Notes: generated by a model not told the origin, from the sequence alone. 64,000 nucleotides of DNA from Armatimonadota bacterium (GCA_025060455.1 JANXBY010000021.1:62001-126000), one strand, 5' to 3'; counted from the stretch's first letter, positions 1 through 9,419 are shown. A program made the numbers and translations.

Positions 1-689
1 GCGATGCGATCCACCTGCTCTTCGAACAGGCCCAGGGTGTTGGGGTTGGTGAGCATGAGCGCCGCGGTCCGTTCGTCCAGCTCCCCCTCTAGGGCCCCCA
101 GGTCCAGGTTGCCCCGGGCGTCGGACCGCACGGTGACCACCTCGTAGCCCACCATGGCGGCGGTGGCCGGGTTGGTGCCGTGCGCGGAGTCCGGCACGAT
201 CACCCGGGTCCGCCGCTCGCCCCGGGACTCGAAGTACGCGCGGACCATCAACAGGCCCACCAGCTCCCCGTGGGCGCCTGCGGCGGGCTGGAAGGTGACC
301 GCGTCCATCCCTGACAGCTCCCGCAGCTCCTCGCCCAGTTCCCACAGGAGCTGCAGCGCGCCCTGGACCAGCTCCTCCGGGGTGTAAGGATGTAGGCGGC
401 TGAACCCCGGGAACCGGGCTACCTCCTCGTGCAGCTTCGGGTTGTACTTCATGGTGCACGAGCCGAGCGGGTAGAACCCCTCGTCGATGGAGAAGTTCCG
501 GTGGCTGAGGCGCGTGTAGTGGCGGATCACGTCCAGCTCGCTCACCTCCGGCAGGGCTGGAGGCTGCGTCCGCAGGAGGTGAGCTGGCAGCATCTCCTCC
601 AGGGGGCGCGGCGGCACATCGGGCTCCGGGAGCCCGAACCCGCGGCGCCCCGGAACGCTGCGCTCGAAGATCAACGGGAAGTCCTTCAC
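1..689 (-). CDS. gcvPB: Glycine dehydrogenase subunit 2 (P-protein, C-terminal half), partial
   Basis: This is the second half of the split P-protein of the glycine cleavage system. Together with subunit 1 it decarboxylates glycine and loads the aminomethyl group onto lipoyl-GcvH. Only the first 229 codons are in the window; the frame runs off the left edge. The start is a GTG whose last two bases begin the gcvPA stop (GTGA, 4-base overlap), so the two subunits are translationally coupled, as expected for a fixed-stoichiometry heteromer. Family landmarks seen are GSCTM at residues 76-80 and [11 protein letters not shown] from residue 168. The PLP-binding lysine is expected beyond the window edge and cannot be checked. 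Confidence 0.95.
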   Translation of the reverse strand, partial: MKDFPLIFERSVPGRRGFGLPEPDVPPRPLEEMLPAHLLRTQPPALPEVSELDVIRHYTRLSHRNFSIDEGFYPLGSCTMKYNPKLHEEVARFPGFSRLHPYTPEELVQGALQLLWELGEELRELSGMDAVTFQPAAGAHGELVGLLMVRAYFESRGERRTRVIVPDSAHGTNPATAAMVGYEVVTVRSDARGNLDLGALEGELDERTAALMLTNPNTLGLFEEQVDRI

Positions 690-2050
690 ACCCGGCCTCC
701 CACTACCCGCCGGCGCGCCACGCGCGCCAGGGCTTCTACGAACCCGTCCAGCTCGTCTCGCGTTCGAGTCTCCGTGGCGCACACCAGAAGGTGACTGGCC
801 ATGCCGCGGTAGAAGCGGCCGAGGGGAATGCCCGCGAGGAAGCCTTCCCGGGCCAGCGCCCGCACTACCGCGGCGGCTGGCCGCGGGGTCCGGACCACGA
901 ACTCGTGGAACGTGGGCGTCCGGAACGGGAGGTGGAAGCCGTCCAGCTGGGCCAGGCGCGCTTTGAGGTAGTGGGCCTTTCGCACACACAGCTCCGCTAC
1001 CTGGCGCACGCCCTGGGGCCCCAGCAGGCTCAGGTACACCGCCGCCGCCAGCGCGTTGAGGGCTTCGTTGGTGCAGATGTTGCTGGTGGCCTTCTCCCGC
1101 CGGATGTGCTGCTCCCGGGTCTGCAGGGTCAGCACGAACCCCCGCCGACCGTGCCGGTCCACCGTGGCGCCCACCAGCCTGCCCGGCATGCGCCGCACGA
1201 ACTGCTGGCGCGTGGCGATGATGCCCAAGTACGGACCCCCGAAGTTCAGCGGGTTGCCCAGGGCCTGGCCCTCCGCGGCCACGATGTCCGCGCCCAGGAC
1301 CCCCGGGGGCTCCAGCAGGCCGTAGGCGAGGGGGTCGGCGCACGCCACCACCAGGAGGGCACCCACCCGGTGGCAGACCTCGGCCCACCCGCGCACGTCC
1401 TCCAGGCAGCCGAAGAAGTTGGGGTGCTGCACCACCACTGCCGCCGTCCGCCCGTCCACCGCCCGGCCGTCCGGCGGTGTCGCTCCGTCCTCGTGCCGCA
1501 GCTCCGTCACCCGGATGCCCAGCGGCTCCGTGTACGTGCGCAGGACCTGGCGGTACTCCGGGTGCACCGCCTGGCTGGTGACCACCCGGTCGCGGCCCGT
1601 GAGGTCCCTGGCCATGACCACGGCCTCCCCCAGAGCAGAAGCGCCGTCGTACATGGAGGCGTTCGCCACCTCCATCCCGAGCAGGGCGCAGACCATGGTC
1701 TGGTACTCGTAGGTGGCCTGCAGCTCCCCCTGCATGATCTCCGCCTGGTAGGGGGTGTAGGCGGTCAGGAACTCGCCGCGCCCTACCAGCTGCCACACCG
1801 CGGGGGGAATGAAGTGATCATACGCCCCCGCGCCCGCGAAGCAGACGAGGCGATCCGCATGGCCGTTGCGATCCGCCAGCGCCCTGAGGTAACGGAGGAC
1901 CTCCATGTCGCTGAGGGCTGGGCGCAGCCGCAGGGGCCGGCGCAGCCGCACCCGCTCAGGCACGTCCGCGAACAGCTCTTCCACGGAGCGCACACCGATG
2001 GCCTCCAGCATCCGCGCGCGCTCTTCCGGGGTGGTGGGTATGTAGCGCAC
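686..2050 (-). CDS. gcvPA: Glycine dehydrogenase subunit 1 (P-protein, N-terminal half)
   Basis: First half of the split, PLP-dependent P-protein (454 aa, normal length for GcvPA). The N-terminus [11 protein letters not shown], the block [11 protein letters not shown] (residues 73-83) and [11 protein letters not shown] (94-104) are typical of the family. The start is GTG directly after the gcvH TAA, and the gene ends in a 4-base overlap with gcvPB. It is the third gene of the run gcvT-gcvH-gcvPA-gcvPB, so all glycine-cleavage components except the shared L-protein (lipoamide dehydrogenase) are encoded here. The split P-protein is the arrangement of archaea, Firmicutes and Thermus-like bacteria rather than of proteobacteria. 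Confidence 0.97.
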   Translation of the reverse strand: MRYIPTTPEERARMLEAIGVRSVEELFADVPERVRLRRPLRLRPALSDMEVLRYLRALADRNGHADRLVCFAGAGAYDHFIPPAVWQLVGRGEFLTAYTPYQAEIMQGELQATYEYQTMVCALLGMEVANASMYDGASALGEAVVMARDLTGRDRVVTSQAVHPEYRQVLRTYTEPLGIRVTELRHEDGATPPDGRAVDGRTAAVVVQHPNFFGCLEDVRGWAEVCHRVGALLVVACADPLAYGLLEPPGVLGADIVAAEGQALGNPLNFGGPYLGIIATRQQFVRRMPGRLVGATVDRHGRRGFVLTLQTREQHIRREKATSNICTNEALNALAAAVYLSLLGPQGVRQVAELCVRKAHYLKARLAQLDGFHLPFRTPTFHEFVVRTPRPAAAVVRALAREGFLAGIPLGRFYRGMASHLLVCATETRTRDELDGFVEALARVARRRVVGGRV

Positions 2051-2431
2051 TTACGCCTCCCCGATGTGCTGGCGATACGCCTGGGCGTCCATCAGCCGGT
2101 CCAGCTCCGAGGGGTCGCTCATCTCCACCACGATCATCCACCCCTCCCCGTGCGGGTCCTGGTTCACGAGCTCCGGGTGATCCCGAAGCCGCTCGTTGAC
2201 CTCTACCACCCGGCCGGAGACAGGCGCGTACAGCTCGCTGGCGGCCTTCACGGACTCCACCACGCCGAACGGGTGCATGTACCGCACCTGGGAGCCCACC
2301 TGGGGCAGTTCCACGTACACCACGTCCGTGAGCCGATCCGCGGCGAACCGGGTGATGCCCACCCGTACCTTCCCGTCCTCCCTCTTGGCCCACTCGTGCT
2401 CGGTGCTATAGCGATAGTCCTCCGGGTACAC
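2051..2431 (-). CDS. gcvH: Glycine cleavage system H protein
   Basis: Lipoyl carrier protein (126 aa) that shuttles the aminomethyl intermediate between the P, T and L proteins. The lipoylation lysine is K62 in ESVKAASELYAP, the canonical context. The start is GTG, preceded by a strong Shine-Dalgarno (GGAAGGAGG). Its TAA stop directly abuts the GTG of gcvPA. It lies 37 bases after gcvT and is transcribed with it. Nothing unusual is seen in length or motif. Confidence 0.97.
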   Translation of the reverse strand: MYPEDYRYSTEHEWAKREDGKVRVGITRFAADRLTDVVYVELPQVGSQVRYMHPFGVVESVKAASELYAPVSGRVVEVNERLRDHPELVNQDPHGEGWMIVVEMSDPSELDRLMDAQAYRQHIGEA

Positions 2432-2468
2432 TTCCGCCTCCTTCCCGCCACCTCGTCCGACAGCCCCA

Positions 2469-3572
2469 CTATACCCGGCCGGCCGGCCCCCTCCGGTAAA
2501 ACGGGAGCTTCGTGACCTGAGCAGGGACCGCCTGCCCTCGCACCTCCACCTCCACCCGGGTCCCCGCCTGTGCTAGCCCCACGGGTAGGTACGCCAGAGC
2601 GATGCTGCGCTGCACCCACGGCCCGAAGGTGCCGCTCGTGACCCGCCCCACCGCCTGCCCGCCGTGGCGCACGCCGCAGCCCGTCCGCGCGATGGCGCGC
2701 CCCTCCAGTACCAGCCCGCACAGCCGCCGCCGCACGCCCTCCTGCCGCTGCTGTCTGAGGGCAGCTGCGCCCACGAACTCCCTGCCCTCCAGCTTCACCG
2801 TCCACACCAATCCGGCTTCCAGGGGCGTGGTGGACTCGTCCATGTCCTGGCCGTACAGCAGGTAGCCCGCCTCCAGGCGGAGGGTGTCGCGGGCGCCGAG
2901 CCCGCAAGGGGCTGCCCCCGCCTGAACCAGGGCGTCCCACACGGGCTGCGCGTCGGCCCAGGCGGTGAAGATCTCGAACCCGTCCTCACCCGTGTAGCCC
3001 GTGCGGGAGACCACCGCCTGCACCCCCGCCACCACCACGGGGGGGGACACGTGAAACCGCGGCAGGACCGCTAGGTCGAACTCCGTCAGCGGCTGGAGCA
3101 GCTCCTGCGCCCGAGGGCCCTGCAGGGCCAGCAGGGAGGTCCTCAAGGACTCGTCCCGGACCTCGCAGTCCACGGCGTGGTCCTGTACCCACCGCACGTC
3201 CACCTCCCGCCGGGAGGCGTTCACCACCAGCAGGAAGTCCTGCTCGCCCAGCCGCAGCACCACCAGGTCGTCCACCACCCCGCCGTCCTCCCGGCACATG
3301 GGCGTGTACAGGGCCTGACCCACGCCAAGTCGCCGGGGGTCGTTGCACAGGACGCGGTCCAGGGTGGCCAGCGCCCCCGGTCCCGTCACCCGGATCTCCC
3401 CCATGTGCGACACGTCGAACAGCCCCGCCGCGGTGCGCACCGCGCGGTGCTCCGCCACGATCCCCTGGTACTGCACCGGCATCTCCCACCCGGCGAACGG
3501 CACCGTGCGCGCGCCCAGCTCCACGTGCTGGCGGTACAGCGCGGTCCGCAGCAGCCCCGCCGGTCCTGCCAC
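2469..3572 (-). CDS. gcvT: Aminomethyltransferase (T-protein)
   Basis: T-protein of glycine cleavage: it moves the one-carbon unit from aminomethyl-GcvH to tetrahydrofolate, releasing ammonia. The N-terminus ALYRQHVELGARTVPFAGWE and the block FDVSHMGEIRVTG are diagnostic. The frame stays open far upstream, but that part overlaps the phosphoribosyltransferase gene and does not resemble the family. I chose the GTG at 3572, which has AGGAG nine bases upstream and gives 367 aa, the usual length. The Shine-Dalgarno overlaps the end of the upstream gene, so the two are probably co-transcribed. Confidence 0.95.
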   Translation of the reverse strand: MAGPAGLLRTALYRQHVELGARTVPFAGWEMPVQYQGIVAEHRAVRTAAGLFDVSHMGEIRVTGPGALATLDRVLCNDPRRLGVGQALYTPMCREDGGVVDDLVVLRLGEQDFLLVVNASRREVDVRWVQDHAVDCEVRDESLRTSLLALQGPRAQELLQPLTEFDLAVLPRFHVSPPVVVAGVQAVVSRTGYTGEDGFEIFTAWADAQPVWDALVQAGAAPCGLGARDTLRLEAGYLLYGQDMDESTTPLEAGLVWTVKLEGREFVGAAALRQQRQEGVRRRLCGLVLEGRAIARTGCGVRHGGQAVGRVTSGTFGPWVQRSIALAYLPVGLAQAGTRVEVEVRGQAVPAQVTKLPFYRRGPAGRV

Positions 3573-3591
3573 CGTCCCGTGCTCCTGGCGG

Positions 3592-4260
3592 TCAGGCCCC
3601 ACCTGTCTGCCCCCGTGCCTCCCAGAACTCCCGCAGCAAGTCCTGCACTTCAGCGTCGGAGACCTGGGTGAAGTCCTCGTAGAACTGACCCACGGCCACG
3701 AACAGCGGGTCTTCCCGCACGCAGACCACCTCGCACCCCTCCGCGCGCAGCCGGCGCACCGCCTCGGGTGGAGCCACGGGTACTGCCACCACCACCCGGG
3801 CCGCACCCTTTCGCCGCACGCTGCGAACCGCCGCGATCATGGTGGACCCCGTGGCGATCCCGTCGTCCACCACCACCACGGTGCGTCCTGCAACCTCGGG
3901 AGGGGGCCGATCCCCCCTGTAAGCGTGCAGCCGCCGGCGGATCTCCTCCAGCTGGTAGCTGGCCTCCTGCTGCAGGTAGTCCGCGGGGACCTGCAGGGAG
4001 CTGGCCACCCGCTCGTCCACGTACACGCTCCCGTCCTCGGCCACCGCGCCCACCGCGAGCTCCGGGTTGTGGGGCGCCCGCAGCTTCCTCGGTACCGCCA
4101 CGTCCAGCTCCGCGCCCACCGCCCTCGCCACCTCCGCGGCCACGACCACGCCTCCCCGGGGGATGCCCAACACCAGCACCGCCTGCCCGTCTGGGGACAC
4201 CGAGCGGCGCACCAAGTCCGCGAGGACCACGCCCGCGTGGCGCCGGTTCCGGAACAGCAA
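3592..4260 (-). CDS. Phosphoribosyltransferase family protein
   Basis: Type I PRTase fold protein of about 222 aa resembling the stand-alone predicted phosphoribosyltransferases of COG1926. The PRPP-binding loop is VVVVDDGIATGSTM near residues 128-141, with a preceding GIPRGG segment. The substrate is unknown. A GTG two codons upstream (4266) overlaps the Shine-Dalgarno AAAGGAGG; the TTG at 4260 has correct spacing and gives the family-like N-terminus MLFRNRRHAG, so I place the start there. It precedes gcvT with only 19 bases between, but a role in glycine metabolism is not implied by the family. Confidence 0.85.
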   Translation of the reverse strand: MLFRNRRHAGVVLADLVRRSVSPDGQAVLVLGIPRGGVVVAAEVARAVGAELDVAVPRKLRAPHNPELAVGAVAEDGSVYVDERVASSLQVPADYLQQEASYQLEEIRRRLHAYRGDRPPPEVAGRTVVVVDDGIATGSTMIAAVRSVRRKGAARVVVAVPVAPPEAVRRLRAEGCEVVCVREDPLFVAVGQFYEDFTQVSDAEVQDLLREFWEARGQTGGA

Positions 4261-4278
4261 ACTCACCTCCTTTGCTGC

Positions 4279-4719
4279 CTAGGCCCGGAGCGCCTCCTCT
4301 ACCGCCTCACGCTCCTCCTCCGATAGCGGGTGGGAGGGCTTGCCGTCCCGGACTGCTTTGGCGTACGCGTACGACCCGTCCCGGCCGTGCAGCACGCTCA
4401 GCACCACGCCGTCCCCGCGTCCGTCCAGCAGCGCCAGGCTGAAGGAAAGCCGCCCGCCCGACTCGCGGAAGGCGTCGTAGCGCACCATGCCCACCCGCTG
4501 CACGCACCGCGCCAGCTGCTGGGCCAGGCGCTCCTGTTCTGCCCGCGCTGCCTCCAGCTGAGCCTGTAGCCCCTCCAGCCGGGCCTGATCCAGGCGGTCC
4601 TGCCCCGCCCCGGGACCACCGCCCAGACGCGCGGTCCGGCGGCTGAGAGCCGCCACGGCGGCGGCCAGCGCGGCCACCGCGGAGACCAGCGCCCAGTCCA
4701 GTACCCGTAGGCCCTCCAC
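4279..4719 (-). CDS. DUF4446 family protein
   Basis: Small protein (146 aa) of uncharacterised family DUF4446. Visible parts are one N-terminal hydrophobic segment (about residues 8-26), a likely coiled coil (about 40-75), and the conserved C-terminal core with VGMVRYDAF and LSFSLALLD. In Firmicutes relatives this gene is often near parB and the origin, and it lies about 6 kb from parB here. The start is GTG with CGGAGGGA upstream. Function is unknown; a membrane-anchored role near the nucleoid would be speculation from location only. Confidence 0.85.
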   Translation of the reverse strand: MEGLRVLDWALVSAVAALAAAVAALSRRTARLGGGPGAGQDRLDQARLEGLQAQLEAARAEQERLAQQLARCVQRVGMVRYDAFRESGGRLSFSLALLDGRGDGVVLSVLHGRDGSYAYAKAVRDGKPSHPLSEEEREAVEEALRA

Positions 4720-4732
4720 CAGTTCCCTCCGC

Positions 4733-6175
4733 CTACGTCGGGTCGGTGCACAACGCCCGCGCGTGCTCCTGCAGCAGGTTCCAGCACCGGCGTACGTGCT
4801 GCAGCTCCGTCCGCAGGTTGCCCACGCTCAGCCGGAGGACGTAGCGTCCGCGCAGGACCGTGTGCGACAGGTACGCCCGGCCGGTGGCGTTTACCGCCTC
4901 CAGCAGCCGCTCGTTGAACCGGTTCGCCTCTTCCAGATCCCTGCCTGGAGCCCGGTGGCGGAAGCACACCGTGGAAAAGGGCACCGGCGCCACCCGCTCG
5001 AACTCCTGCGAGGCGTCCACCCACTCCGCGAACTGCCGGGCCAGCTGCAGGTGGCCCCGCAGCGCCTCCTGCAGCCCACGGACGCCGAACATCCGGATCA
5101 CCATCCACAGCTTCAGGGCCCGGAACCGCCGGCCCAGCTGGATCCCGTAGTCCATGAAGTTCACCGCGTCTGCGACCGGCGTCTGGAGGTACTCGGGGAC
5201 GAGGCTGAAGGCAGCCCGCAGGACCTCCGGGCGACGGGTGTAGAAGGCGGTGCAGTCAATGGGGGTAAACAGCCACTTGTGCGGGTTCACCAGGAAGGAG
5301 TCCGCCCGCTCGCAGCCCCGCAACACCCACCGCATTTCGGGGAGGATGGCCGCGGCACCCCCGTAGGCCGCGTCCACGTGCAGCCAGATGCCGTACCGCT
5401 CGCACACGGACGCGATCTCGTCCACGGGGTCCACGCTGGTGGTGGAGGTGGTGCCCACCGTGGCCACCACGCACACGGGCCGCCACCCGGCCCGCAGGTC
5501 CTCCACCACGGCCTGCTCCAGGGCGTCGGGGCGCATACGGTAGTCGCCGTCCGTGGGGATCTTCCGAACGCCTTCCTGCCCCAGCCCCAGCACTACGGCG
5601 GCCTTCTCCACGCTGGAGTGGGCCTGCTCGCTGGTGTACAGCCGCAACCGGGGAAGGTCCGGCCGGCCGGCCATACCTCGGGTCCGGACCTCCAGTCCCA
5701 GCGCCTCCCGGGCGGCGGCCACCGCGCACAGGGTGGCCACCGAGGCGGTGTCCATGATCACCCCGAACTGCTCGGGCAGGCCCAACATCTGCCGCAGCCA
5801 GTCCAACACCACCTGCTCCAGCTCCGTGGCCGCGGGGCAGGTCCGCCACAGCATCCCGTTCACATTCAGAGCCGCGGACAACAGCTCTCCCAGCACCCCG
5901 GGGGCTGACCCCGTGATGGCGAAGTACGCAAAAAACGCGGGGTGGTTCCAGTGGGTGACCGCGGGTAGGACCCGGTCCTGGAAGTCTTGCCACACCGCCT
6001 CGAAGGGCTCAGGCTCCTCCGGGGGAGTCGGCGGGAGTGCGGACCGCAGGCTCCCGGGGTGCACCTGCGCCAGGACCGGGTACCGGTCCGCCTCCTGGAA
6101 GTAGCGGCTGACCCAGTCCACCACAGTGCCCGCAGCTATGGCAAACTCACGTTCGACATCTTTCGGCGTCCGCAT
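4733..6175 (-). CDS. Group II PLP-dependent amino acid decarboxylase
   Basis: A 480-aa enzyme of the aromatic-L-amino-acid / glutamate decarboxylase (group II) family. The PLP Schiff-base lysine is K300 in NPHKWLF, the ring-stacking histidine is H186 in SEQAHSSVEK, and the aspartate that pairs with the pyridine nitrogen is D268 in HVDAAYGG. The conserved N-terminal WNHPAFFAYF segment is present. Sequence resembles the DOPA/tryptophan decarboxylase branch most, but the amine product cannot be fixed by eye; an aldehyde-synthase variant is also possible. The start ATG has GAGGAG six bases upstream. It diverges from the first GGDEF gene across a 67-base spacer. Confidence 0.9.
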   Translation of the reverse strand: MRTPKDVEREFAIAAGTVVDWVSRYFQEADRYPVLAQVHPGSLRSALPPTPPEEPEPFEAVWQDFQDRVLPAVTHWNHPAFFAYFAITGSAPGVLGELLSAALNVNGMLWRTCPAATELEQVVLDWLRQMLGLPEQFGVIMDTASVATLCAVAAAREALGLEVRTRGMAGRPDLPRLRLYTSEQAHSSVEKAAVVLGLGQEGVRKIPTDGDYRMRPDALEQAVVEDLRAGWRPVCVVATVGTTSTTSVDPVDEIASVCERYGIWLHVDAAYGGAAAILPEMRWVLRGCERADSFLVNPHKWLFTPIDCTAFYTRRPEVLRAAFSLVPEYLQTPVADAVNFMDYGIQLGRRFRALKLWMVIRMFGVRGLQEALRGHLQLARQFAEWVDASQEFERVAPVPFSTVCFRHRAPGRDLEEANRFNERLLEAVNATGRAYLSHTVLRGRYVLRLSVGNLRTELQHVRRCWNLLQEHARALCTDPT

Positions 6176-6242
6176 GGTGGCTCCTCACTTGCTCCATGCC
6201 GCTGTGGAGGCCGAAGACGGCCTTTGCTCAGGAGGTTTCGCG

Positions 6243-7472
6243 TTGGCCACGACCGCGGTCCCTCGATCCGCCGCTGCGCGGATGGGCGCGTATCGAGTGT
6301 ACACCCTCGCGTGGGCTTGCGCTGGAGCGGCGTGTCTGGTGGCGTCCGTGCCCTCCCTGCCAAAGCTGCCTCCGGACTACCTGCTGTTCGTGGCCCTGTC
6401 CGTAGCAGGTCACCTGCTGTTCGTCCTGGACCTGCCCGGAGGGCTGCGGCTGAGCCTGCAGGTCGCCCTGGCCCCCGTGTGGCTGTACGGGTGGCAGGCA
6501 GGCCCGCCCCTGTTCTTCCTAACCCTCCCTTTGGTGCTTCGCAACAGCGCCTCCGAACCGCTACGCGCCCTGCTGTACTTCGGAAACGGCAGCGTGTGGG
6601 CCACGCTGGGCGGGTTGCTGTTCACGGTGTTGCGCCCGGCCACCTCCCCGCAGCCCAGCTGGTCGGAGGTCGCCGCGGTGTTGCTGTCGGGGACGGCGTT
6701 CGTGGTCGGCAACTTCCTCACCGCCGCCGTCGGGCGCTACCTGGCTACGGGGGACCGCGCCGTGTTCGCGCGCGCCAACGCCGCGGAGGCGTTCGTCCTG
6801 GTGTTCGCAGGCTACGTGCCCCTCGCGTACCTGCTCACCCTGGCCGTGCAGACCGGCCCCGCGGCCGCGTTCCTCGCCGTGGGCGTGTGGCTCCTCACCG
6901 CGGTGGCCCTGAGGGGTGTTGCACACACCCGCCGAGCCAACGAGAAGCTCCAGGCGGCCCTGCGGGAACTGGAGCAGCTGAGCGTGACCGACCCCCTCAC
7001 CGGCCTGTGGAACCGCCGCCACTTCATGCAGGTGCTGCCCAAAGAACTGGAACGCCACGCCCGCTCAGGCCGACCCTTGAGCCTGCTGGTGGTGGACCTC
7101 CGCAGCCTCAAGCAGGTCAACGACACCTACGGCCACCAGGCAGGGGACCGGGCCCTGCAGCAGGCCGCCCAGGTGTTTCGCGACCGGCTGCGGTCGTCCG
7201 ACCTGGCGTTCCGGATCGGGGGAGACGAGTTCGCCCTGCTCCTGCCGGACACCGACACCTCCGGCGCGGTCACCGTGGCGGAGGCCGTGGTGGGGCGGCT
7301 GGGCGCGACCCCTGTGGAGTCAGCCCCCGCCGCACGCCTGGACGCCACCGTGGGTGTGGCCACCTTCCCCCGCCACGCCCGGGATCTGGACGGGCTGGTG
7401 GCGGCCGCAGACCGGGCTCTGTACCGTGCCCGGGACCGGGGCTCCCGGGTGGCGGTAGCAGACGCGGACTAG
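6243..7472 (+). CDS. Membrane-anchored diguanylate cyclase (GGDEF), copy 1
   Basis: About 409 aa: an N-terminal integral membrane region of roughly six hydrophobic segments (to about residue 220), a short linker helix, then a C-terminal GGDEF domain that would make cyclic di-GMP from two GTP. The active-site motif GGDEF is at residues 326-330, with an RxxD inhibitory site (RSSD, 317-320) exactly five residues upstream, so product feedback is likely. The usual DxDxFK stretch is altered to DLRSLK; the first Asp is kept. I place the start at TTG 6243 because AGGAGG lies seven bases upstream; earlier ATGs overlap the divergent decarboxylase gene. Paralogous to the gene at 8175. Confidence 0.9.
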   Translation: MATTAVPRSAAARMGAYRVYTLAWACAGAACLVASVPSLPKLPPDYLLFVALSVAGHLLFVLDLPGGLRLSLQVALAPVWLYGWQAGPPLFFLTLPLVLRNSASEPLRALLYFGNGSVWATLGGLLFTVLRPATSPQPSWSEVAAVLLSGTAFVVGNFLTAAVGRYLATGDRAVFARANAAEAFVLVFAGYVPLAYLLTLAVQTGPAAAFLAVGVWLLTAVALRGVAHTRRANEKLQAALRELEQLSVTDPLTGLWNRRHFMQVLPKELERHARSGRPLSLLVVDLRSLKQVNDTYGHQAGDRALQQAAQVFRDRLRSSDLAFRIGGDEFALLLPDTDTSGAVTVAEAVVGRLGATPVESAPAARLDATVGVATFPRHARDLDGLVAAADRALYRARDRGSRVAVADAD

Positions 7473-7495
7473 GACAGGATCTCCCCGCAGGCGGG

Positions 7496-8053
7496 CTACG
7501 CCAGCTCCAATACCTCCCCGATCCCCCTCATAGCCTCCAGGACTGCGGCCACATGCTCCTCGAAGCTCACGCCCAGCTCCTCCGCGCCCCGCAGCAAGTC
7601 CTCCCGCCGCACGGCCCGGGCGAACGCTTTGTCCCTCATCTTGCGCTTGACGGAGTCCACGTCCACGTTCCTCAGGGAGCGCCCCTTCACCAGAGCCACC
7701 GCCACCACGAACCCGGTGATCTCGTCGCAGGCGAACAGCGCCCTCTCCATGAGGGTTTCCCTGGGCACGCCGCTGTAGTCCGCGTGGGACAGGATGGCCC
7801 GGCACCAGTGCTCGGGAACCCCGCGCCGCCGTAGCTCCTCCACGCCCACGAACGGGTGGCCACCCGGCCCCAGATGGGGGTGGCGCTCGTAGTCCAGGTC
7901 GTGCAGGAGGCCTACAGTCCCCCACTCCTCCTCGTCGGCACCGAACCGGCGGGCGTAGGCCCGCATGCACGCCTCCACCGCCAGCAGGTGCTTGCGCAGG
8001 TTGGGGTTGTGGACCCACTCCCTCACCAGAGCGTACGCCTCGTCCCTCGTCAT
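7496..8053 (-). CDS. HD-domain hydrolase
   Basis: A 185-aa HD superfamily metal-dependent phosphohydrolase resembling COG2316. Candidate metal ligands are H22, the HD pair H51-D52 in LLHDLDYE, H66 in GGHPF, the His of LSHADYSG and a distal Asp in ACDEITG. The substrate is unknown. It lies between two GGDEF genes on the opposite strand, but it is not of the HD-GYP class, so a role in cyclic di-GMP turnover is not supported by sequence. ATG start with GAGGAGGG upstream. Confidence 0.85.
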   Translation of the reverse strand: MTRDEAYALVREWVHNPNLRKHLLAVEACMRAYARRFGADEEEWGTVGLLHDLDYERHPHLGPGGHPFVGVEELRRRGVPEHWCRAILSHADYSGVPRETLMERALFACDEITGFVVAVALVKGRSLRNVDVDSVKRKMRDKAFARAVRREDLLRGAEELGVSFEEHVAAVLEAMRGIGEVLELA

Positions 8054-8174
8054 CCGCCCTCCTCGATGCCGGGATCTCCGTGAACTCCGTGCGCTCCCCG
8101 GGCCTGGACACGCTCCGGCGCCCGGCCTTTATCCTGGCACCGAAGTTGCCTTGCGCCCACCGGAGGACGTTGGC

Positions 8175-9419
8175 ATGGAAGGCACACTGCCTCCCGGCCG
8201 GTCCGGGCCGTCCCGGGCGTACGGGGCCTACGCCCTTAGTTGGCTCACCATCGGCCTGGTCCTCCTGGTCGCCTCTGCACGCCACGTCCTCCAGACGGGG
8301 GAACCTACCACCCTGGCGGTCTTCGGAGCGCTGGCGCTCTTTGGCAACCTGGTGGCCGTCCGATTCCCCTCCGGGGTCATCCTGGGGATGCAGGCTCCGT
8401 TCGTGTTCGGAGCGGTGTGGCTGCTCGGCTGGGCCGCAGCACCGCCGCTGTACGGGGCCTGTGCAATGCTGCTCCCGCCCTTGCAGCGCGTGAGCTGGAA
8501 GCGGGCGCTGGTGTTTTTCGGGAACACCTCCCTGGCTATGGCTCTGGCCGGCACCCTGCTGTGGGAGCTGTGGGGCGGGCCCCTCCCAGTCCACGTCGGG
8601 GCCCGCGACGTGGCCGCGACCCTCGGCGCGGGCCTGCTGCACGGACTCATCAACACCCCCGCCGCCGCCCTCGCGCGGTTCTACGAGTCCGGCGACCCGG
8701 CCGCGCTGCGGCCGAAGCTCCTCGCACCGATGGCCGCCATCAGCGTGGCAGTCTACGCCCCCATCTCCGTCCTGCTGGTGGTAGCCTACCGGTCCGGGGT
8801 GCCCGTGTTCATCCTGGCGGTTTCTGTCTGGCTGCTGGTGGGGCTCACCCTGCAGGCTTACCGCTCCAGCCGCGACCTGAACGCGCGCCTGGAGCAGGCG
8901 ACCCGGGAGCTCGAGCGGCTGTCCACCACCGACCCCCTGACAGACCTGCTGAACCGCCGGGTGTTCGCCGACGTGGCCCACCGGGAGCTGGCCCGGCACC
9001 GCCGCTACGGCGACCCCGTGAGCGTGGTCCTCCTGGACCTCAGGCACTTCAAGAGGGTCAACGACACCCTCGGTCACCAGGCGGGGGACGCGGTGCTGCA
9101 GTGGGTGGCCCACGTGCTGCGCCGCCGGTTGCGGAAGACCGACTTTGCCTTCCGGTTCGGAGGGGACGAGTTCGCCGTGCTGCTGCCCGGCACGGGGCTT
9201 TCGGGGGCCGTGGCGCTCGCGCACTCCCTGTGCGAAGCCCTGAGGTCGGGCCACGGGCTGAAGGGCGCCGACGTCACCCTGGCGGTGGCCAGCTGCCCGG
9301 ACCACGGCGCCACCGTGGACGAGCTGGTGCGGGCGGCGGACCGCGCGCTGTACCGGGCCAGGGAGGAGGGCAACTGGCTGGGGGTACCGGACGCCTACAG
9401 CACTAGGTCCATCGGGTAG
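8175..9419 (+). CDS. Membrane-anchored diguanylate cyclase (GGDEF), copy 2
   Basis: A 414-aa paralogue of the protein at 6243 with the same layout: about six membrane segments, a helix, and a C-terminal GGDEF domain. GGDEF is at residues 329-333 with an RxxD inhibitory site (RKTD, 320-323), and the metal region reads DLRHFKRVND. ATG start with GGAGG eight bases upstream; the open frame further upstream is antisense to the HD gene and is not family-like. Its 3' end overlaps the convergent M24 peptidase by 25 bases. Both copies are transcribed against the leftward arm of the origin region, unlike their neighbours. Confidence 0.9.
   Translation: MEGTLPPGRSGPSRAYGAYALSWLTIGLVLLVASARHVLQTGEPTTLAVFGALALFGNLVAVRFPSGVILGMQAPFVFGAVWLLGWAAAPPLYGACAMLLPPLQRVSWKRALVFFGNTSLAMALAGTLLWELWGGPLPVHVGARDVAATLGAGLLHGLINTPAAALARFYESGDPAALRPKLLAPMAAISVAVYAPISVLLVVAYRSGVPVFILAVSVWLLVGLTLQAYRSSRDLNARLEQATRELERLSTTDPLTDLLNRRVFADVAHRELARHRRYGDPVSVVLLDLRHFKRVNDTLGHQAGDAVLQWVAHVLRRRLRKTDFAFRFGGDEFAVLLPGTGLSGAVALAHSLCEALRSGHGLKGADVTLAVASCPDHGATVDELVRAADRALYRAREEGNWLGVPDAYSTRSIG

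Noticed and set aside
791-2515. Long plus-strand open frame (574 codons) antisense to gcvPA-gcvH
   Set aside because: High-GC shadow frame: no domain similarity, His/Gln/Pro/Arg-rich, and the opposite strand carries clear conserved genes.
3048-3057. CACGTGAAAC, a canonical parS half-site inside gcvT
   Set aside because: Only the right half matches; the left half is G-rich and gives no palindrome, and the sequence is ordinary coding DNA.
3573-3806. N-terminal extension of gcvT (about 78 codons) in an open frame
   Set aside because: It overlaps the phosphoribosyltransferase gene and has no family similarity; GTG 3572 has a good Shine-Dalgarno and gives the right length.
7496-8053. HD gene as a cyclic di-GMP phosphodiesterase paired with the GGDEF genes
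   Set aside because: The GYP signature of HD-GYP enzymes is absent and the protein is on the opposite strand; only an HD hydrolase call is supported.
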